Notes under the pieces: model-generated
Told to the model about the DNA's origin: nothing
The model's database searches: none
Seen by the model: only the letters and a program-made list of their open reading frames with translations
Part shown: positions 34,169-48,600 of the stretch, one piece after another
Layout: each line of letters begins with the position of its first letter
Position numbering within the stretch: position 1 is the stretch's first letter
Program-made: the position numbers and the translations under genes
DNA from: Cherax quadricarinatus
Taxonomy: Eukaryota; Arthropoda; Malacostraca; Decapoda; Parastacidae
Reading direction: 5' to 3'
Assembly: GCF_038502225.1 (NCBI RefSeq)
Contig: NC_091346.1
Span: 10,279,293 to 10,343,292, forward strand
DNA length: 64,000 bases

Positions 34169-37100
34169 CAGGCAGACCTTCCTGGGATTGCGGAACACGG
34201 GTAGACCTTCCTTGCATTGTGGAACACAGGCAGACATTCCTGGGATTATGGAACACATGCAGACCTTCCTGAGATTGTGGAGCACAGGCAGTCCTTCCTG
34301 GGATTGTGGAACACAGGCAGACCTTCTTGGGATTGTGGATTACAGGCAGACCTTCCTGGGATTGTGGAACACAGGCAGACCTTCCTGGTATTGCGGAACA
34401 CAGGCAGACCTTCCTGGGATTGTGAAACACAGGCAGACCTTCCTGGGATTGTGGAACACAGGCAGATCTTCTTTGGATTACGGAAAACAGGTAGACTTTC
34501 TTAGGATTATGAAGTACAGGCACACCTTCCTGGGATTCTGGAACACAGCCTGATATTTCTGGAATTATGGAACACAGCAGACCTTCCTGGGAATACGAAA
34601 CACTGGCAGACCTGCCTGGGATTATGTAACACTGCCGGACCGTCCTCGGAATATGGAACATAGGCAGACCTTCCTGGGATTAAAGAACACAGGCAGACCT
34701 TCCTGGGATTGTGGAACACAGTCAGACCTTCCTGGGATTGTGGAACACAGGCAGACCTTCCTGGTATTGCGGAACACAGGCAGACCTTCCTGGGATTGTG
34801 AAACACAGGCAGACCTTCCTGGGATTGTGGAACACAGGCAGATCTTCTTTGGATTACGGAAAACAGGTAGACTTTCTTAGGATTATGAAGTACAGGCACA
34901 CCTTCCTGGGATTCTGGAACACAGCCTGATATTTCTGGAATTATGGAACACAGCAGACCTTCCTGGGAATACGAAACACTGGCAGACCTGCCTGGGATTA
35001 TGTAACACTGCCGGACCGTCCTCGGAATATGGAACATAGGCAGACCTTCCTGGGATTAAAGAACACAGGCAGACCTTCCTGGGATTGTGGAACACAGTCA
35101 GACCTTCCTGGGATTGTGGAACACAGGCAGACCTTCCTGGGATTACAGAACAGGCAAACCTTCCTGGGATTATGGAACACAGGCAGACCTTTTAGGGATT
35201 ATGAAACACAGGCAGACCTTCGTGGGATTATGAAACACAGGCAAACCTTCCACTGATTATGGAACACAGGTTGGCTTTCCTGGGATTATGTCGCATAGGC
35301 AGACCTTCCTGGGATTATGGAACACAGGTAGTCTTCCTGGAATTATGTAACACAGGCAAACCTTCCAGTGATTATGGAACGCAGGTAGGCCTTCTTTTTG
35401 TTATGTAACACAGGCAGATCTTACTGGGATTATGGAACACAGGTAGGCCTTCCTGGGATTGTGCAACACAGGCAGACCTTCCTGGGATTACAGAACACAG
35501 GCAGACCTTTTAGGGATTATGAAACACTGGCAGGCCTTCCTTTGATTATGAAACATAGGCAAACCTTCCAGGGATTATGGAACACAGGTAGTCCTTCCTG
35601 GGATAATGGAACACAGGTAGGCCTTCCTGGGATTATGTCGCACAGGCAGTCCTTCCTGGGATTACGGAACACAGGTAGTCTTCCTGGGATTATGTAACAC
35701 AGGCAAACCTTCCAGTGATTCTGGAACGCAGGTAGGCCTTCCTGGGATTATGTAACACAGGCAGATCTTACTGGGATTATGGAACACAGGTAGTCCTTCC
35801 TGGGATATTGTAACACAGGCAGACCTTCCTGGGATTATGGAACACAGGTAGTCCTTTTTAGGATTATGTAATACAGGCAGACCTTCTGAGATTGCGGAAC
35901 ACAGGCAGACCTTCCTGGGATTGTGGAACACAGGCAGGCCTTTCTGGGATTGTGTAACACAGGTAGACCTTCTTGGGATTGTGGAACACAGGTAGACCCT
36001 CCTGGGATTGTGGAACACAGGCAGACTTTCCTGGGACTGTGGAACACAGGCAGACCTTCCTGGAACTGTGGAACACAGGGAGACCTTCCTGCGATTGTGG
36101 GACACAGGCAGTCCTTCCTGGGATTGTGGAACACAGGCAGACCTTCCTGTGATTGTTAATTACAGACAGACCTTCCTGGGATTGTGGAACACAGGAAGAC
36201 CTTTCTGGGATTGTGGAACACAGTCAGACCTTCCTGGGATTGTGGAACTCAGTTAGACTTTCCTGAGATTGTGGACCACAGGCAGACCTTCATGGGATTG
36301 TGGACCACAGGCAGACTTTCCTGGGACTGTGGAAGACAGGCAGACCTTCCTGGGATTGTGGAACACAGGCAGACCTTCCTCTGATTGTGGAACACAGGCA
36401 GACCTTCCTGGGATTGTGGAACACACGCAGACCTTTTTGGGATTGTGGAACACAGGTAGACCTTCCTGGGATTGTGGAACACAGACAGACCTACCTGGGA
36501 TTGTGGAACACAGGTAGACCTTCTTTGGATTACAGGAAACATGTAGACTTTTCTAGGATTATGAAGTACTGGCACACCTTCCTGAGATTCTGGAACACAG
36601 GCTGATCTTTCTGGAATTATGGAACACAGGCAGACCTTCCTGGGATTAAGAAACACTGGCAGACCTGCCTGGGATTATGTAACACTGCCGGACCGTCCTG
36701 GGAATATGGAACACAGGCAGACCTTCCTGGGATTAAAGAACACAGGCAGACCTTCCTGGGATTGTGGAACTCAGTCAGACCTTCCTGGGATTGTGGAACA
36801 CACGCACACCTTCCTGGGATTACAGAACACAGGCAAACCTTCCTGGGATTATGGAACACAGGCAGACATTTTAGGGATTATGAAACACAGGCAGACCTTC
36901 CTGGGATTATGAAACACAGGCAAACCTTCCAGTGATTAAGGGACACAGGTAGGCCTTCCTGGATTATATCGCAAAGGCAGACCTTCCTGGGATTACGGAA
37001 CACAGGTAGTCTTCCTGGGATTATGTAATATAGGCAAACCTTCCAGTGATTATGGAACGCAGGTAGGCCTTCCTGGGGTTATGTAACACAGACAGATCTT

Positions 37101-40100
37101 ACTGGGATTATGGAACACAGGTAGGCCTTCCTGGGATTGTGGAACACAGTCAGACCTTCCTGGGATTGTGGAACACAGGCAGACCTTTCAGGGATTATGA
37201 AACACAGCCAGACCTTCCTGGGATTATGAAACATAGGCAAACCTTCCAGTGATTATGGAACACAGGTAGGACTTAATGGGATTATGGAACACAGGTAGGC
37301 CTTCCTAGGATTATGTCGCACAGGCAGACCTTCCTGGGATTACGGAACACAGATAATCTTCCTGTGATTATGTAACACAGGCAAACCTTCCAGTGATTCT
37401 GGAACGCAGGTAGGCCTTCCTGGGATTATGTAACACAGGCAGATCTTACTGGGATTATGGAACACAGGTAGGTCTTCCTGGGATTATGTAACACAGGCAG
37501 ACCTTCCAGTGATTATGGAACACAGCTAGTCCTTCCTGGGATTGTGGAACACAGGCATCCCTTCATGGGATTGTAGAACGCAGGTAGACCTTCCTGGGAT
37601 TGTGGAACAGAGGCAGACTTTCCTGGGATTGTGGAACACGGGCAGACCTTCCTGTGATTTTGGATCACAGGCAGACCTTCCTGGGATTGCGGAACAAAGG
37701 CAGACCTTCCTGGGATTGTGTAACAGAGGCAGAGCTTCCTGTGAATGTGGAACACAGGTAGACCTTCATGGGATTGTGGAACACAGGCAGACTTTCCTGT
37801 GAATGTGGAACACAGGTAGACCTTCATGGGATTGTGGAACACAGGCAGACTTTCCTGGGATTGTGGAACACAGGCAGATCTTCCTGGGATTGTGGAACAC
37901 AGTCAGACCTTCCTGGGATTGTGGAACACAGGCAGACTTTCATTAGATTTTGGACCACAGCAGACCTTCATGGGATTGTGGACCACAGGCAGACTTTCCT
38001 GGGATTGTGGAAGACAGGCAGACCTTCCTGGGATTGTGGAACACAGGCAGACCTTCCTTGGATTGTGGAACACAGGCAGGCCTTCATCTGATTGTGGAAC
38101 ACAGGCAGACATTCCTGGGATTGTGGAACACAGGCAGATCTTTTTGGGATTGTGGAACACAGTAAACCTTCCTGGGATTGTGGAACACAGGTAGACTTTC
38201 CTGGGATTGTGGAAGACAGGCAGATCTTCCTGGGATTTTGTAACACAGGCAGACCTTCCTGGAATTGTGGAACACAGGCAGACCGTCTTGGGATTGTGGA
38301 ACACAGGAAGACCTACCTAGGATTGTGGAACACAGGCAGACCTTATTGAGATTGTTTAACACAGTCAGACCTTCATGGGATTGTGGAACACAGGAAGAAT
38401 TTCCTGGGATTGTGGAACACAGGTACACCTTCGTGGGATTGTGGAACACAGGCACACCTTTCTGTTTTTGTGGTACACAGGAAGACCTTCCTGGGATTGT
38501 GGAACACAAGCAGACCTTCCTGGGATTGTGGAACACAGGCAGACCTTCCTGGGATTGTGGAACACAGGCAGACCTTCCTGGGATTGTGGAAGACAGGCAG
38601 ACCTTCGTTTGATTGTGGAACACAGGCAGACCTTCATGGGATTGTGGAACATAGTCAGACCTTCTTGGGAGTGTGAAACACAGGCAGACCTTCCTGAGAT
38701 TGTGGAACACAGAGAGACCTTCTTTGGATTCCGGAAAACACGTAGACTTTCCTAGTATTGTGAAACACAGGCACACCTTCCTGGGATTCTGGAACATAAC
38801 TGATCTTTCTGGAATTATGGAACACAGTCAGACCTTCCTGGGATTACGGAACACAGGCAAACCTTCATGGGATTATGGAACACAGGCAGACCTTTTAGGG
38901 ATTTTGAAACACAGGCAGACCTTTTTGGGATTATGAAACACAGGCAAAACTTCCAGAGATTATGGACACAGGTAGGCCTTCCTGGGATTATGGACCACAG
39001 GTAGGCCTTCCTGGGATGATGTAGCACAGGCAGACCTTCCTGGGATTGTGGAACACAGGCAGACCTTCCTGGGATTACAGAACACAGGCAAACCTTCCTG
39101 GGATTATGGAACACAGGCAGACATTTTAGGGATTATGAAACACAGGCAGACCTTCCTGGGATTATGAAACACGGGCAAACCTTCCAGTGATTAAGGAACA
39201 CAGGTAGGCCTTTCTGGATTATATCGCAAAGGCAGACCTTCCGGGGATTACGGAACACAGGTAGTCTTCCTGGGATTATGTAATACAGGCAAACCTTCCA
39301 GTGATTATGGAACGAAGGTAGGCCTTCCTGGGGTTATGTAACACAGACAGATCATACTGGGATTATGGAATACAGGTAGGCCTTCCTGGGATTGTGGAAC
39401 ACAGTCAGACCTTCCTGCGATTGTGGAACACAGGCAGACCTTTCAGGGATTATGAAACACAGGCAGACCTTCCTGGGATTATGAAACATAGGCAAACCTT
39501 CCAGGGATTATGGAACACAGGTAGGACTTAATGGGATTATGGAACACAGGTAGGCCTTCCTAGGATTATGTCGCACAGGCAGACCTTCCTGAGATTACGG
39601 AACACAGATAATCTTCCTCTGATTATGTAACACAGGCAAACCTTCCAGTGATTCTGGAACGCAGGTAGGCCTTCCTGGGATTATGTAACACAGGCAGATC
39701 TTACTGGGATTATGGAACACAGGTAGGTCTTCCTGGGATAATGTAACACAGGCAGACCTTCCAGTGATTATGGAACACAGGTAGTCCTTCCTGGGATTGT
39801 GGAACACAGGCATCCCTTCATGGGATTGTAGAACACAGGTAGACCTTCTTGGGACTGTGGAACACAGGTAGACCTTCCTGGGATTGTGGAACAGAGCAGA
39901 CTTTCCTGGGATTGTGGAACATGGGCAGACCTTCCTGTGATTTTGGAACACAGGCAGACCTTCCTGTGATTGTGGAACACAGGTAGACCTTCATGGGATT
40001 GTGGAACACAGGTAGACTTTCCTGGGATTGTGGAAGACAGGCAGACCTTCCTGGGATTTTGTAACACAGGCAGACCTTCATGGAATTGTGGAACACAGGC

Positions 40101-43100
40101 AGACCGTCCTGGGATTGTGGAACACAGGAAGACCAACCTAGGATTGTGGAACACAGGCAGACCTTATTGAGATTGTTTAACACAGTCAGACCTTCATGGG
40201 ATTGTGGAACACAGGAAGAATTTCCTGGGATTGTGGAACACAGGTACACCTTCGTGGGATTGTGGAACACAGGCACACCTTTCTGTTTTTATGGTACACA
40301 GGAAGAGCTTCCTGGGATTGTGGAACACAAGCAGACCTTCCTGGGATTGTGGAACACAGGCAGACCTTCCTGGGATTGTGGAACACAGGCAGACCTTCCT
40401 GGGATTGTGGAACACAGGCAGACCTTCCTGGGATTGTGGAAGACAGGCAGACCTTCGTTTGATTGTGGAACACAGGCAGACCTTCATGGGATTGTGGAAC
40501 ACAGGCAGACCTTCTTGGGATTGTGGAACACAGGTAGGTCTTCCTGGGATAATGTAACACAGGCAGACCTTCCAGTGATTATGGAACACAGGTAGTCCTT
40601 CCTGGGATTGTGGAACACAGGCATCCCTTAATGGGATTGTAGAACACAGGTAGACCTTCTTGGGATTGTGGAACACAGGTAGACCTTCCTGGGATTGTGG
40701 AACAGAGGCAGACTTTCCTGGGATTGTGGAACATGGGCAGACCTTCCTGTGATTTTGGAACACAGGCAGACCTTCCTGTGATTGCAGAACGAAGGCAGAC
40801 CTTTCTGGGATTGTGTAACACAGGCAGACCTTCCTGTGATTGTGGAACACAGGTAGACCTTCATGGGATTGTGGAACACAGGCAGACTTTCCTGGGATTG
40901 TGGAACACAGGCAGACTTTACTGTTATTGTGGAACACTGGAAGACCGTCCTGCGATTGTGGAACACAGGCAGTCCTTCCTGGGATTGTGGAATACAGGCA
41001 GACCTTCCTGGGATTGTGGATTACAGGCAGACCTTACTGGGATTGTGAAACACAGGAAGAACTTCTTGGGATTGTGGAACACAGTCAGATCTTCCTTGGA
41101 TTGTGGAACACTGGCAGACTTTCATTAGATTTTGGACTACAGCAGATTTTCTTGGGATTGTGGACCACAGGCAAACTTTCCTGGGATTGTGGAAGACAGG
41201 CAGACCTTCCTGGGATTGTGGAACACAGGCAGACCTTCCTTGGATTGGGGAACACAGGCAGGCCTTCCTCTGATTGTGGAACACAGGCAGACATTCCTGG
41301 GATTGTGGACCACAGGCAGATCTTTTTGGGACTGTGGAACACAGTAAACCTTCCTGGGATTGTGGAACACAGGTAGACTTTCCTGGGATTGTGGAAGACA
41401 GGCAGACCTTCCTGGGATTTTGTAACACAGGCAGACCTTCCTGGAATTGTGGAACACAGGCAGACCGTCCTGGGATTGTGGAACACAGGAAGACCTTCCT
41501 AGGATTGTGGAACACAGGCAGACCTTATTGGGATTGTTTAACACAGTCAGACCTTCATGGGATTGTCGAACACAGGAAGAACTTCCTGGGATTGTGGAAC
41601 ACAGGTAGACCTTCGTTGGATTGTGGAACACAGGCACACCTTTCTGTTTTTGTGGTACACAGGAAGACCTTCCTGGGATTGTGGAACACAGGCAGACCTT
41701 CCTGGGATTGTGGAACACAGGCAGACCTTCCTGGGATTGTGGAACACAGGCAGACCTTCCTGGGATTGTGGAACACAGGCAGCCTTTCCTGGGATTGTGG
41801 AACACAGGCAGACCTTTCTGGGAATGTGGAACACAGGCAGACCTTCCTGTGATTATGGAACACAGGCAGACCTTCCTGGGATTGTGGAACACAGGCAGAC
41901 CTTTCTGGAAGTGTGTAACACAGGCAGACCTTCCTGGGATTGTGGAACACAGGTAGACCTTCCTGGAATTGTGGAACATAGGCAGACTTTCCTGGGATTG
42001 AGGAACACAGGCAGACCTTCCTGGGATTGTGGAACACAGGCAGACTTTCCTGAGATTGTGGACCACAGGCAGACCTTCATGGGATTGTGGACCACAGGGA
42101 GACCTTCCTGGGATTGTGGAACACAGGCAGACGTTCCTGGGATTGTGAAACACAGGCAGACCGTCCTGGGATTGTGGAACACACGCAGACCTTCCTGGGA
42201 TTGTGGAACACAGGCAGACCTTCCTGGGATTGTTTAACAGTCAGACCTTCATGGTATTGTGGATCACAGGCAGACCTTCCTGGGATTGTGGAGCACAGAC
42301 AATCCTTCCTGGGATTGTGGAACACAGGCAGACCTTCCTGGGATTGTGGAACACAGGCAGACCTTTCTGGGAATGTGGAACACAGGTAGACCTTCGTGGG
42401 ATTGTGGAACTCTGGCACACCTTCCTGTTTTTGTGGAATATATGCAGACCTTCCTGGGATTGTGGAACACTAGCAGACCTTCCTGGGATTGTGGAACACA
42501 GGCAGATCTTCCTGGGTTTGTGGAAGACAGACAGACCTTTGATTATGGAAGACAGGCAGACCTTCCTGGGATTGTGGAACACATGCAGACCTTCCTGGAA
42601 TTGTGGAAAACAGGCAGACCTTCCAGGGATTGCAGAACACAGGCAGACCTTCCTGGTATTGTGGAACACTAGCAGACCTTCCTGGGATTGTGGAACACAG
42701 GCAGACCTTCCTGGGATTGTGGAACACTAGCAGACCTTCCTGGGATTGTGGAACACAGGCAGACCTTCTTTGGATTAGGGAAAACAGGAAGACTTTCCTA
42801 GGATTATGAAACACTGGCACACCTTCCTGGGATTCTGGAACGCAGGCTGATCTTTCTAAAAATATGGAACACAGGCAGTCGTTCCTGGGATTACGAAACA
42901 CTGGCAGGCCTGCCTGGGATTATGTAACACAGGCACACCTTCCTGGGATTGCGGTCACAGGCAAACCTTCCTGTGATTATGTAACACAAGTAGGCCTTCC
43001 CGGGATTAGGGAACACAGATAGGCCTTCCTGGGATTATGTAGCACAGGCAGACCTTCCTGTTATTACGGAACACAGGTAGTCCTTCCTGGGATTATGTAA

Positions 43101-45613
43101 CACAGGCAAACCTTCCAGTGATTATGGAACGCAGTTAGGCCTTCCTGGGATTATATAACACAGGCAGACCTTCCTGGGATTATGGAACACAGTTAGTCCT
43201 TTCTGGGATTATGTAACACAGGCAGACCTTCCCGGCATTGTTGAAGACAGGCAGACCTTCCTGGGATTGTGGAACACATGCAGACTTTCCTGGGATTGTG
43301 GAACACAGGCAGACCTTCCTGGCATTATGGAACACAGGCAGACCTTCATGGGATTATGGAACACAGGCAGACCTTCTTTGGATTATGGAACACAGGCAGA
43401 CCTTCATGGGATTATGGACCACTGGCAGACTTTCCTGGGATTTTGGAACACTGGCAGACCTTCCTGGGATTCAGGAACACGGAAGACCTTTCTGAAATTA
43501 TGGAACACAAGCAGACCTTTCTGGGATTATGGAGCACAGGCAGACCTTCCTGGAATTATAGAACACAATCAGACCTTCCTGGAATTATGGAACACAGGCA
43601 GACCTTCCTGGGATTATTGAACACAGGCAGATCTTCCTTGTATTATGGAACACAGGCAGATCATTTTGGGATTATGGAACACAGGCAGACCTTCCTGGGA
43701 TTATGGAACACAGGCAAACCTTCCTGGGACTATGGAACAGAAACAGACCTTCCTGGGATTGTGGAACACAGGCAGACCTTCCTGGGATTGTGGAACACAG
43801 GCAGATTTTCCTGGGACTGTGGACCACAGGCAGACCTTCCTGGGATTGTGGAATACAGGCAGACCATCCTGGGATTGTTGAACACAGGCAGACTTTCCTG
43901 GGATTGTGAAACACAGGCAGACCTGTCTGGGAATGTGGAACACAGGGAGACCTTCGTGGGATTGTGAAACTCAGGTAGAACTTTCTTGGATTGTGGAACA
44001 CAGGCAGACCTTTCTGGGATTGTGGAACAGAGGCAGACCTTCCTGGGATTGTGGAACACAGGCAGATCTTCCTGGGATTGTGGAACACAGGCAGACCTTC
44101 CTGGGATTGTGGAACACAGGCAGACCTTCCTGGGATTGTTGAACACAAGTAGACTTTCCTGGGATTTTGGAACACGGGCAGACCTTCCTGGGATTGTGGA
44201 ACACAGGCAGATCTTCCTGGGATTGTAGAACACAGGCAGACCTTCCTGGGATTTTGGAACACAGTCAGACGTTCCTGGGATTGTGGAACACAGGCAGACC
44301 TTCCTGGGATTGTTGAACACAGGTAGTCCTTCCTGGGATTGTGGAACATAGGCAGACCTTCCTGGGATTGTGGAACAAGGGTAGACCTTCCTTGGATTGT
44401 GGAACACAGGGAGACATTCCGGGGATTATGGAACACAGGCAGACCTTCCTGGGATTATGTAACACAGGCAGTCCTTCCTGGAAATGTGGAACACGAGCAG
44501 ACCTTCCTGCGATTGTGGATTACAGTCAGACCTTCTTTTGGTTGTGGAACACAGGAAGACCTTCGTGGGAATGAGGAACACAGGCAGACCTTCCTGGGAT
44601 TGTGGAACACAGGCACACTTTCCTGAGATTGTGGACCACAGGTAGACCTTCATGGGATTGTGGACCACAGGCAGACCTTGCTGGGATTGTGGAACACAGG
44701 CACATCTTCCTGGGATTGTGAAACACAGGCAGACCTTCCTGGGATTGTGGAACACAGGCAGACATTCCTGGGATTGTGGAACACAGGCAAACCTTCCTGG
44801 ACTTGTCGAACACAGGCAGACCATCCTTGGATTGTGGAACACAGGCAGACCTTCCTGGGATTGTGAAACACAGAAAACCTTCCTTGGATTGTGGAACACA
44901 TGTAGACCTTCCTGGGATTGTGGAAGACAGGCAGACTTCTTGGGATTGTGGAACACAGGCGGACCTTTTTGGAATTGTTGAACACAGGCAGACCTTCCTG
45001 GGGTTTTGGAACACAGGCAGACCTTCCTGGGATTGTGGAACACAGGCAGACCTTCTTGGGATTGTGGAACACAGACAATCCTTTCTGGAATTATGGAACA
45101 CAGGCAGACCTTCCTGGGATTACGAAACACTGGCAGACCTGCCTGGGATTACGTAACAGTGCAGGACCGTCCTGGGATTGTGGAACACAGTCAGACCTTC
45201 CTGGGATTGTGGAACACAGGCAGGCCTTCCTGGGATTACAGAACACAGGCAAACTTTCCTGGGATTATGGAACACAGGCAGACCTTTTAGGGATTATGAA
45301 GCACAGGCAGACCTTCCTGGGATTATGAAACACAGGCAAACTTTCCAGTGATTTTGGAACGCAGGTAGGCCTTCCTGGGATTATGGAACACAGGTAGGCC
45401 TTCCTGGGATTTTGTCGCATAGGCAGACCTTCCTGGGATTACGGAACACAGGTAGTCTTCCTGTGATTATGTAACACAGGCAAACTTTCCAGTGATTTTG
45501 GAATGCAGGTATGCCTTCCTAGGGTTATATAACACAGACAGGTCTTGCTGGGATTATGGAACACAAGTAGGCTTTCCTGGGATTTTGGAACACAGTCATA
45601 CCTTCCTGGGATT
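34169..45613. repeat. 29-bp satellite, block D, with kilobase-scale internal duplications
   Basis: About 395 monomers, same polarity throughout. Marker blocks lie near 34469, 34846, 36511, 38719 and 42765. Duplications read directly from shared variants: 34285-34660 repeated at 34661-35036 (376 bp apart); 36866-37560 repeated at 39121-39815 (2,255 apart); about 38200-38620 repeated at 40020-40500 (1,821 apart) and at 41380-41750 (3,182 apart). Confidence 0.96.
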
Positions 45614-45684
45614 AGAACATAAGAATGTAGGAACACTGCAGAAGGCCTACTGGCCCATGCGAGGCAGGTCCTTATCAAAACGAC
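45614..45684 (-). mobile_element. Minimal CR1 LINE 3' end (about 71 bp) in the satellite
   Basis: It reads AGAACATAAGAATGTAGGAA, then ACACTGCAGAAGGCC, and ends near GGTCCTTATCAAAACGAC. It matches the 3' terminus of the CR1 element at 23873-23945, with about ten differences, so it derives from another copy. Satellite monomers resume directly on both sides. Confidence 0.85.
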
Positions 45685-48600
45685 ATTGTGGAACACAGGC
45701 AGACCTTTTAGGGATTATGAAACACAGACAGACCTTCCTGGGATTATGCAACATAGGCAAACCTTCCAGTGATTATGGAACACAGGTAGGCCTTCCTGAG
45801 ATTATGGAACACAGGTAGGCCTTCCTGGGATTATGTAACACAGGCAGATCTTACTGGGATTATGGAACACAGGTAGTCCTTCCAGGGATTATGTAATACA
45901 GGCAGACCTTCCTGGGATTGTGGAACACAGGCAGACCTTCCTGGGATTGTGGAACACAGGCAGCCTTTCCTGGGATTGTGGAACACGGGCAGACCTTCCT
46001 GTGATTATGGAACACAGGCAGACCTTCCTGGGATTGTGGAACACAGGCAGACCTTTCTGGAAGTGTGTAACACAGGCAGACCTTCCTGGGATTGTGGAAC
46101 ACAGGTAGACCTTCCTGGAATTGTGGAACATAGGCAGACTTTCCTGGGATTGAGGAACACAGGCAGACCTTCCTGGGATTGTGGAACACAGGCAGACTTT
46201 CCTGAGACTGTGGACCACAGGCAGACCTTCATGGGATTGTGGACCACAGGCAGACCTTCCTGGGATTGTGGAACACAGGCAGACGTTCCTGGGATTGTGA
46301 AACACAGGCAGACCGTCCTGGGATTGTGGAACACACGCAGACCTTCCTGGGATTGTGGAACACAGGCAGACCTTCCTGGGATTGTTTAACAGTCAGACCT
46401 TCATGGTATTGTGGATCACAGGCAGACCTTCCTGGGATTGTGGAGCACAGACAATCCTTCCTGGGATTGTGGAACACAGGCAGACCTTCCTGGGATTGTG
46501 GAACACAGGCAGACCTTTCTGGGAATGTGGAACACAGGTAGACCTTCGTGGGATTGTGGAACTCTGGCACACCTTCCTGTTTTTGTGGAATATATGCAGA
46601 CCTTCCTGGGATTGTGGAACACTAGCAGACCTTCCTGGGATTGTGGAACACAGGCAGACCTTCCTGGGTTTGTGGAAGACAGACAGACCTTCCTTTGATT
46701 ATGGAAGACAGGCAGACCTTCCTAGGATTGTGGAACACAAGCGGACCTTCCTGGGATTGCGGAACACAGGCAGACCTTCCTGGGATTGTGGAACACAGGC
46801 AGACCTTCCTGGGATTGTGGAACACAGGCAGACCTTCTTTGGATTAGGGAAAACAGGTAGACTTTCCTAGGATTATGAAACACTGGCACACCTTCCTGGG
46901 ATTCTGGAACGCAGGCTGATCTTTCTAAAAATAGGGAACACAGGGAGTCCTTCCTGGGATTACGAAACACTGGCAGAATTGCCTGGGATTATGAAACACA
47001 GCCAGACCTTCCAGGGAATATGGTACACAGGCAGATCTTCTTGGGATTATGTAACACAGGCACACCTTCCTGGGATTGCGGTCACAGGCAAACCTTCCTG
47101 GGATTATGGAACACAGGCAGACCTTTTAGGGATTATGAAACACAGGCAGACCTTCCTGGGATTATGAAACACAAGCAGACCTTCCTGGGATTGTGGAACA
47201 CAGACAGACCTTCCTGGGATTGTTTAACAGTCAGACCTTCATGGTATTGTGGATCACAGGCAGACCTTCCTGAGATTGTGGAGCACAGACAATCCTTCCT
47301 GGGATTGTGGAACACAGGCAGACCTTCCTGGGATTGTGGAACACAGGCAGACCTTTCTGGAAATGTGGAACACAGGTAGACCTTCGAGGGATTGTGGAAC
47401 TCTGGCACACCTTCCTGTTTTTGTGGAACACATGCAGACCTTCCTGGGATTGTGGAACACTAGCAGACCTTCCTGGGATTGTGGAACACAGGCAGATCTT
47501 CCTGGGTTTGTAGAAGACAGACAGACCTTTGATTATGGAAGACAGGCAGACCTTCCTGGGATTGTGGAACACATGCAGACCATCCTGGGATTGTGGAAAA
47601 CAGGCAGACCTTCCAGGGATTGCAGAACACAGGCATACCTTCCTGGTATTGTGGAACACTAGCAGACCTTCCTGGGATTGTGGAACACAGGCAGACCTTC
47701 CTGGGATTGTGGAACACAGGCAGACCTTCCTGGGATTGTGGAACACAGGCAGACCTTCTTTGGATTAGGGAAAACAGGTAGACTTTCCTAGGATTATGAA
47801 ACACTGGCACACCTTCCTGGGATTCTGGAATGCAGGCTGATCTTTCTAAAAATATGGAACACAGGCAGTCGTTCCTGGGATTACGAAACACTGGCAGACC
47901 TGCCTGGGATTATGTAACACAGGCACACCTTCCTGGGACTGCGGTCACAGGCAAACCTTCCTGTGATTATGTAACACAAGTAGGCCTTCCCGGGATTAGG
48001 GAACACAGATAGGCCTTCCTGGGATTATGTAGCACAGGCAGACCTTCCTGTTATTACGGAACACAGGTAGTCCTTCCTGGGATTATGTAACACAGGCAAA
48101 CCTTCCAGTGATTATGGAACGCAGTTAGGCCTTCCTGGGATTATATAACACAGGCAGACCTTCCTGGTATTATGGAACACAGTTAGTCCTTTCTGGGATT
48201 ATGTAACACAGGCAGACCTTCCCGGCATTGTTGAAGACAGGCAGACCTTCCTGGGATTGTGGAACACATGCAGACTTTCCTGGGATTGTGGAACACAGGC
48301 AGACCTTCCTGGCATTATGGAACACAGGCAGACCTTCATGGGATTATGGAACACAGGCAGACCTTCTTTGGATTATGGAACACAGGCAGACCTTCATGGG
48401 ATTATGGACCACTGGCAGACTTTCCTGGGATTTTGGAACACTGGCAGACCTTCCTGGGATTCAGGAACACGGAAGACCTTTCTGAAATTATGGAACACAA
48501 GCAGACCTTTCTGGGATTATGGAGCACAGGCAGACCTTCCTGGAATTATAGAACACAATCAGACCTTCCTGGAATTATGGAACACAGGCAGACCTTCCTG

